A DNA stretch of 64,000 nt, taken from NCBI RefSeq assembly GCF_964340395.1, contig NC_135553.1:5676001-5740000 (forward strand), read 5' to 3'. This stretch comes from Glandiceps talaboti (taxonomy: Eukaryota; Hemichordata; Enteropneusta; Spengelidae). This document shows, piece by piece, positions 62,543 through 64,000 of this stretch (position 1 is its first letter; the number at the start of each line of letters is the position of its first letter). The notes beneath the pieces were generated by a model that was not told the DNA's origin, made no database searches, and worked only from the letters and a program-made list of their open reading frames with translations. A program made the position numbers and the translations under genes.

Positions 62543-63399
62543 ACATGCAATCATTCATTGAACAAACAGAACCTTTCTTTTGATAGCAAGCTTGAAGCTC
62601 AAACATCACCTTTTTATATACAAGAAACTTACTAGACTCAAGGCATGTAACCAGCCAAAGAATCTACAACTTTACTAATGATGTGACAAATCTAAATTTA
62701 GTCCTTAAAGGAGATTTGTAGATGGCAGAAGTGAAAGTCAAACAGTACTTCACATGTTACTTCTTCTGGGCAGGATGTGCAGTGCCACCTGAACATCATG
62801 TCAAAGGGTTAATAAGGAGAATGAGTGGGACTATTTCTTGTAATTATTGTTGTTCCATTCTGCTCTTCATTGTATGTTAAAGTTTACTGAACATCTTCAA
62901 AATTGAACAGTTACCTTTATCAGAGATAAACTGACAATACTACATGTACACTTATCATACATCAAAGAGATGTTTGTCTGTGTAACATTCAGATGATGGT
63001 GGTGGAAAAAATAGATTTGTCCATTAAAACAGCATCATTTGCTAGCCCCTTTTGAAATTTTTAATTTATTCCTTCATATAAATGTCATGAAATTCTTGAA
63101 AATCAAACTGAATGTCATTCTAGGATTGTATCATTTGTATCACAGATGTCAAATGTTGAAATCTATTCTAAATTAAAAACTTCACTAGCTGTAACATTAA
63201 ATATTATTTTTTCAATGAGAGAAAATACCAACAAAACCAACCAACAAAATATTCACTGGAAATTGCTACAATACCAATAATTTGACATTACATATTATTC
63301 TAAGGTTGATTTTATCTGTAAGTAATATGGTAATGGGTAGAAATCATGATTTTGTTGGGATACTGATTTTCGGATGCAAACCCCCAAATCTATTTGATT

Positions 63400-63565
63400 T
63401 GATTTATTACACCATACTGTGTGTACAACTACAAATTATAAATTGTTTACCCACAGGTGATTCAATACTGTTCAGGATGAATGGTATTACATGTAAATCA
63501 GTTATATATATGAAAAAAAAAGCTGTTTAGAAAAACATTCCAGTTGCAGCTAGTATGCAGTTTTA
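63400..63565 (+). repeat. Dispersed repeat R2, copy 3
   Basis: Contains TGTGTGTACAACTACAAATT, TTTACCCACAGGTGATTCAA, ATGAATGGTATTACATGTAA and CAGTTGCAGCTAG in the order seen in the other copies. Confidence 0.7.
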
Positions 63566-64000
63566 AATGGGCACATCTCAAATAACACAGAATAATGCAA
63601 CGAAACAGCACCAGCATGCTTTAGGCATGGCTTCAATGAGTTTCATTAACAGTAGCAATCACCCTATTGAGTGTCTAATAGCTCTCATGTCAACTACATA
63701 GCATCACATCAGGAAATAACTTTCACCTCTTAGTTAATTATTGTCGATTGTAGCTGACATTCCTGTTAATGGCTTTTACAGTTCCAGTTGATGTATTTGA
63801 AACCATGACATGTTAAATTTATCAATATGCTTTCCCTGATAATTAAATGTGATACTGCCAAGTTTGTACTGTCCCAGTAGTTATCTTAGGTATGAAATGC
63901 ACATTCATATATTATTCACACCTTGATTAAAGCACTATACAAACATATGACAGCCCTTGGTTATGTTTCCTAACTCCTTGGCAAGCACAAAATCTTTGCT

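Larger units (their letters stand above)
59604..64000. other. 5' intron of DHX40 up to the window edge
   Basis: No upstream helicase exon (DEAH box, LTGQEEIE-like motif or P-loop) was found on the minus strand, so the intron before the motif V exon is probably at least 4.4 kb. It contains a TTAA hairpin at 62.5 kb, an R2 copy at 63.4 kb and otherwise AT-rich sequence. Confidence 0.6.

Overview
The window is animal nuclear DNA: AT-rich, intron-rich and full of microsatellites and short dispersed repeats, with GT-AG introns of about 0.3 to 5.5 kb. The actin gene has introns at mature codons 41, 121, 204 and 267 and carries SRF (CArG) sites upstream, which suits a marine invertebrate deuterostome (hemichordate or lancelet are my best guesses; the species cannot be fixed from this window). 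No tRNA, rRNA or CRISPR array was recognised.

Layout. 1-12.4 kb: no recognised gene; large microsatellites, a 180-bp tandem duplication (9.9-10.3 kb) and a 719-bp inverted-repeat transposon with a tRNA-like segment inside (10.5-11.2 kb). 12.47-16.52 kb, plus strand: a complete four-exon gene for a 243-residue secreted, Cys-containing basic protein, loosely fibulin/anaphylatoxin-like. 16.6-19.8 kb: intergenic, with an ATGT satellite and a small palindromic MITE. 20.49-23.69 kb, minus strand: a complete five-coding-exon actin gene with a 5'UTR intron and a CArG/TATA-like promoter. 24.9-31.6 kb: intergenic repeats, foldback elements and a second copy of the MITE. 31.7-35.5 kb, plus strand: a possible small two-exon reading frame, then two tandem intronless genes for related five-pass membrane proteins with Cys-containing C-terminal ectodomains; the first is interrupted by a one-base frameshift in a T run. 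36.0-37.8 kb: a decayed non-LTR retrotransposon. 39.6-59.6 kb and beyond the right edge, minus strand: the 3' half of DHX40 (DEAH-box RNA helicase), 12 exons reconstructed from motif V to the stop codon; its last exon lies in a decayed tandem array of copies of itself.

The genes do not form an obvious pathway: actin and DHX40 are housekeeping genes, while the secreted protein and the membrane-protein pair look like lineage-specific genes. The most interesting items are the unrecognised membrane-protein family with its frameshift, the amplified DHX40 terminal exon, the palindromic MITE with 9-bp target duplications in both copies, and several small foldback or TTAA-flanked elements. All exon joins were made by eye from splice-site phase and protein conservation; no search was run.
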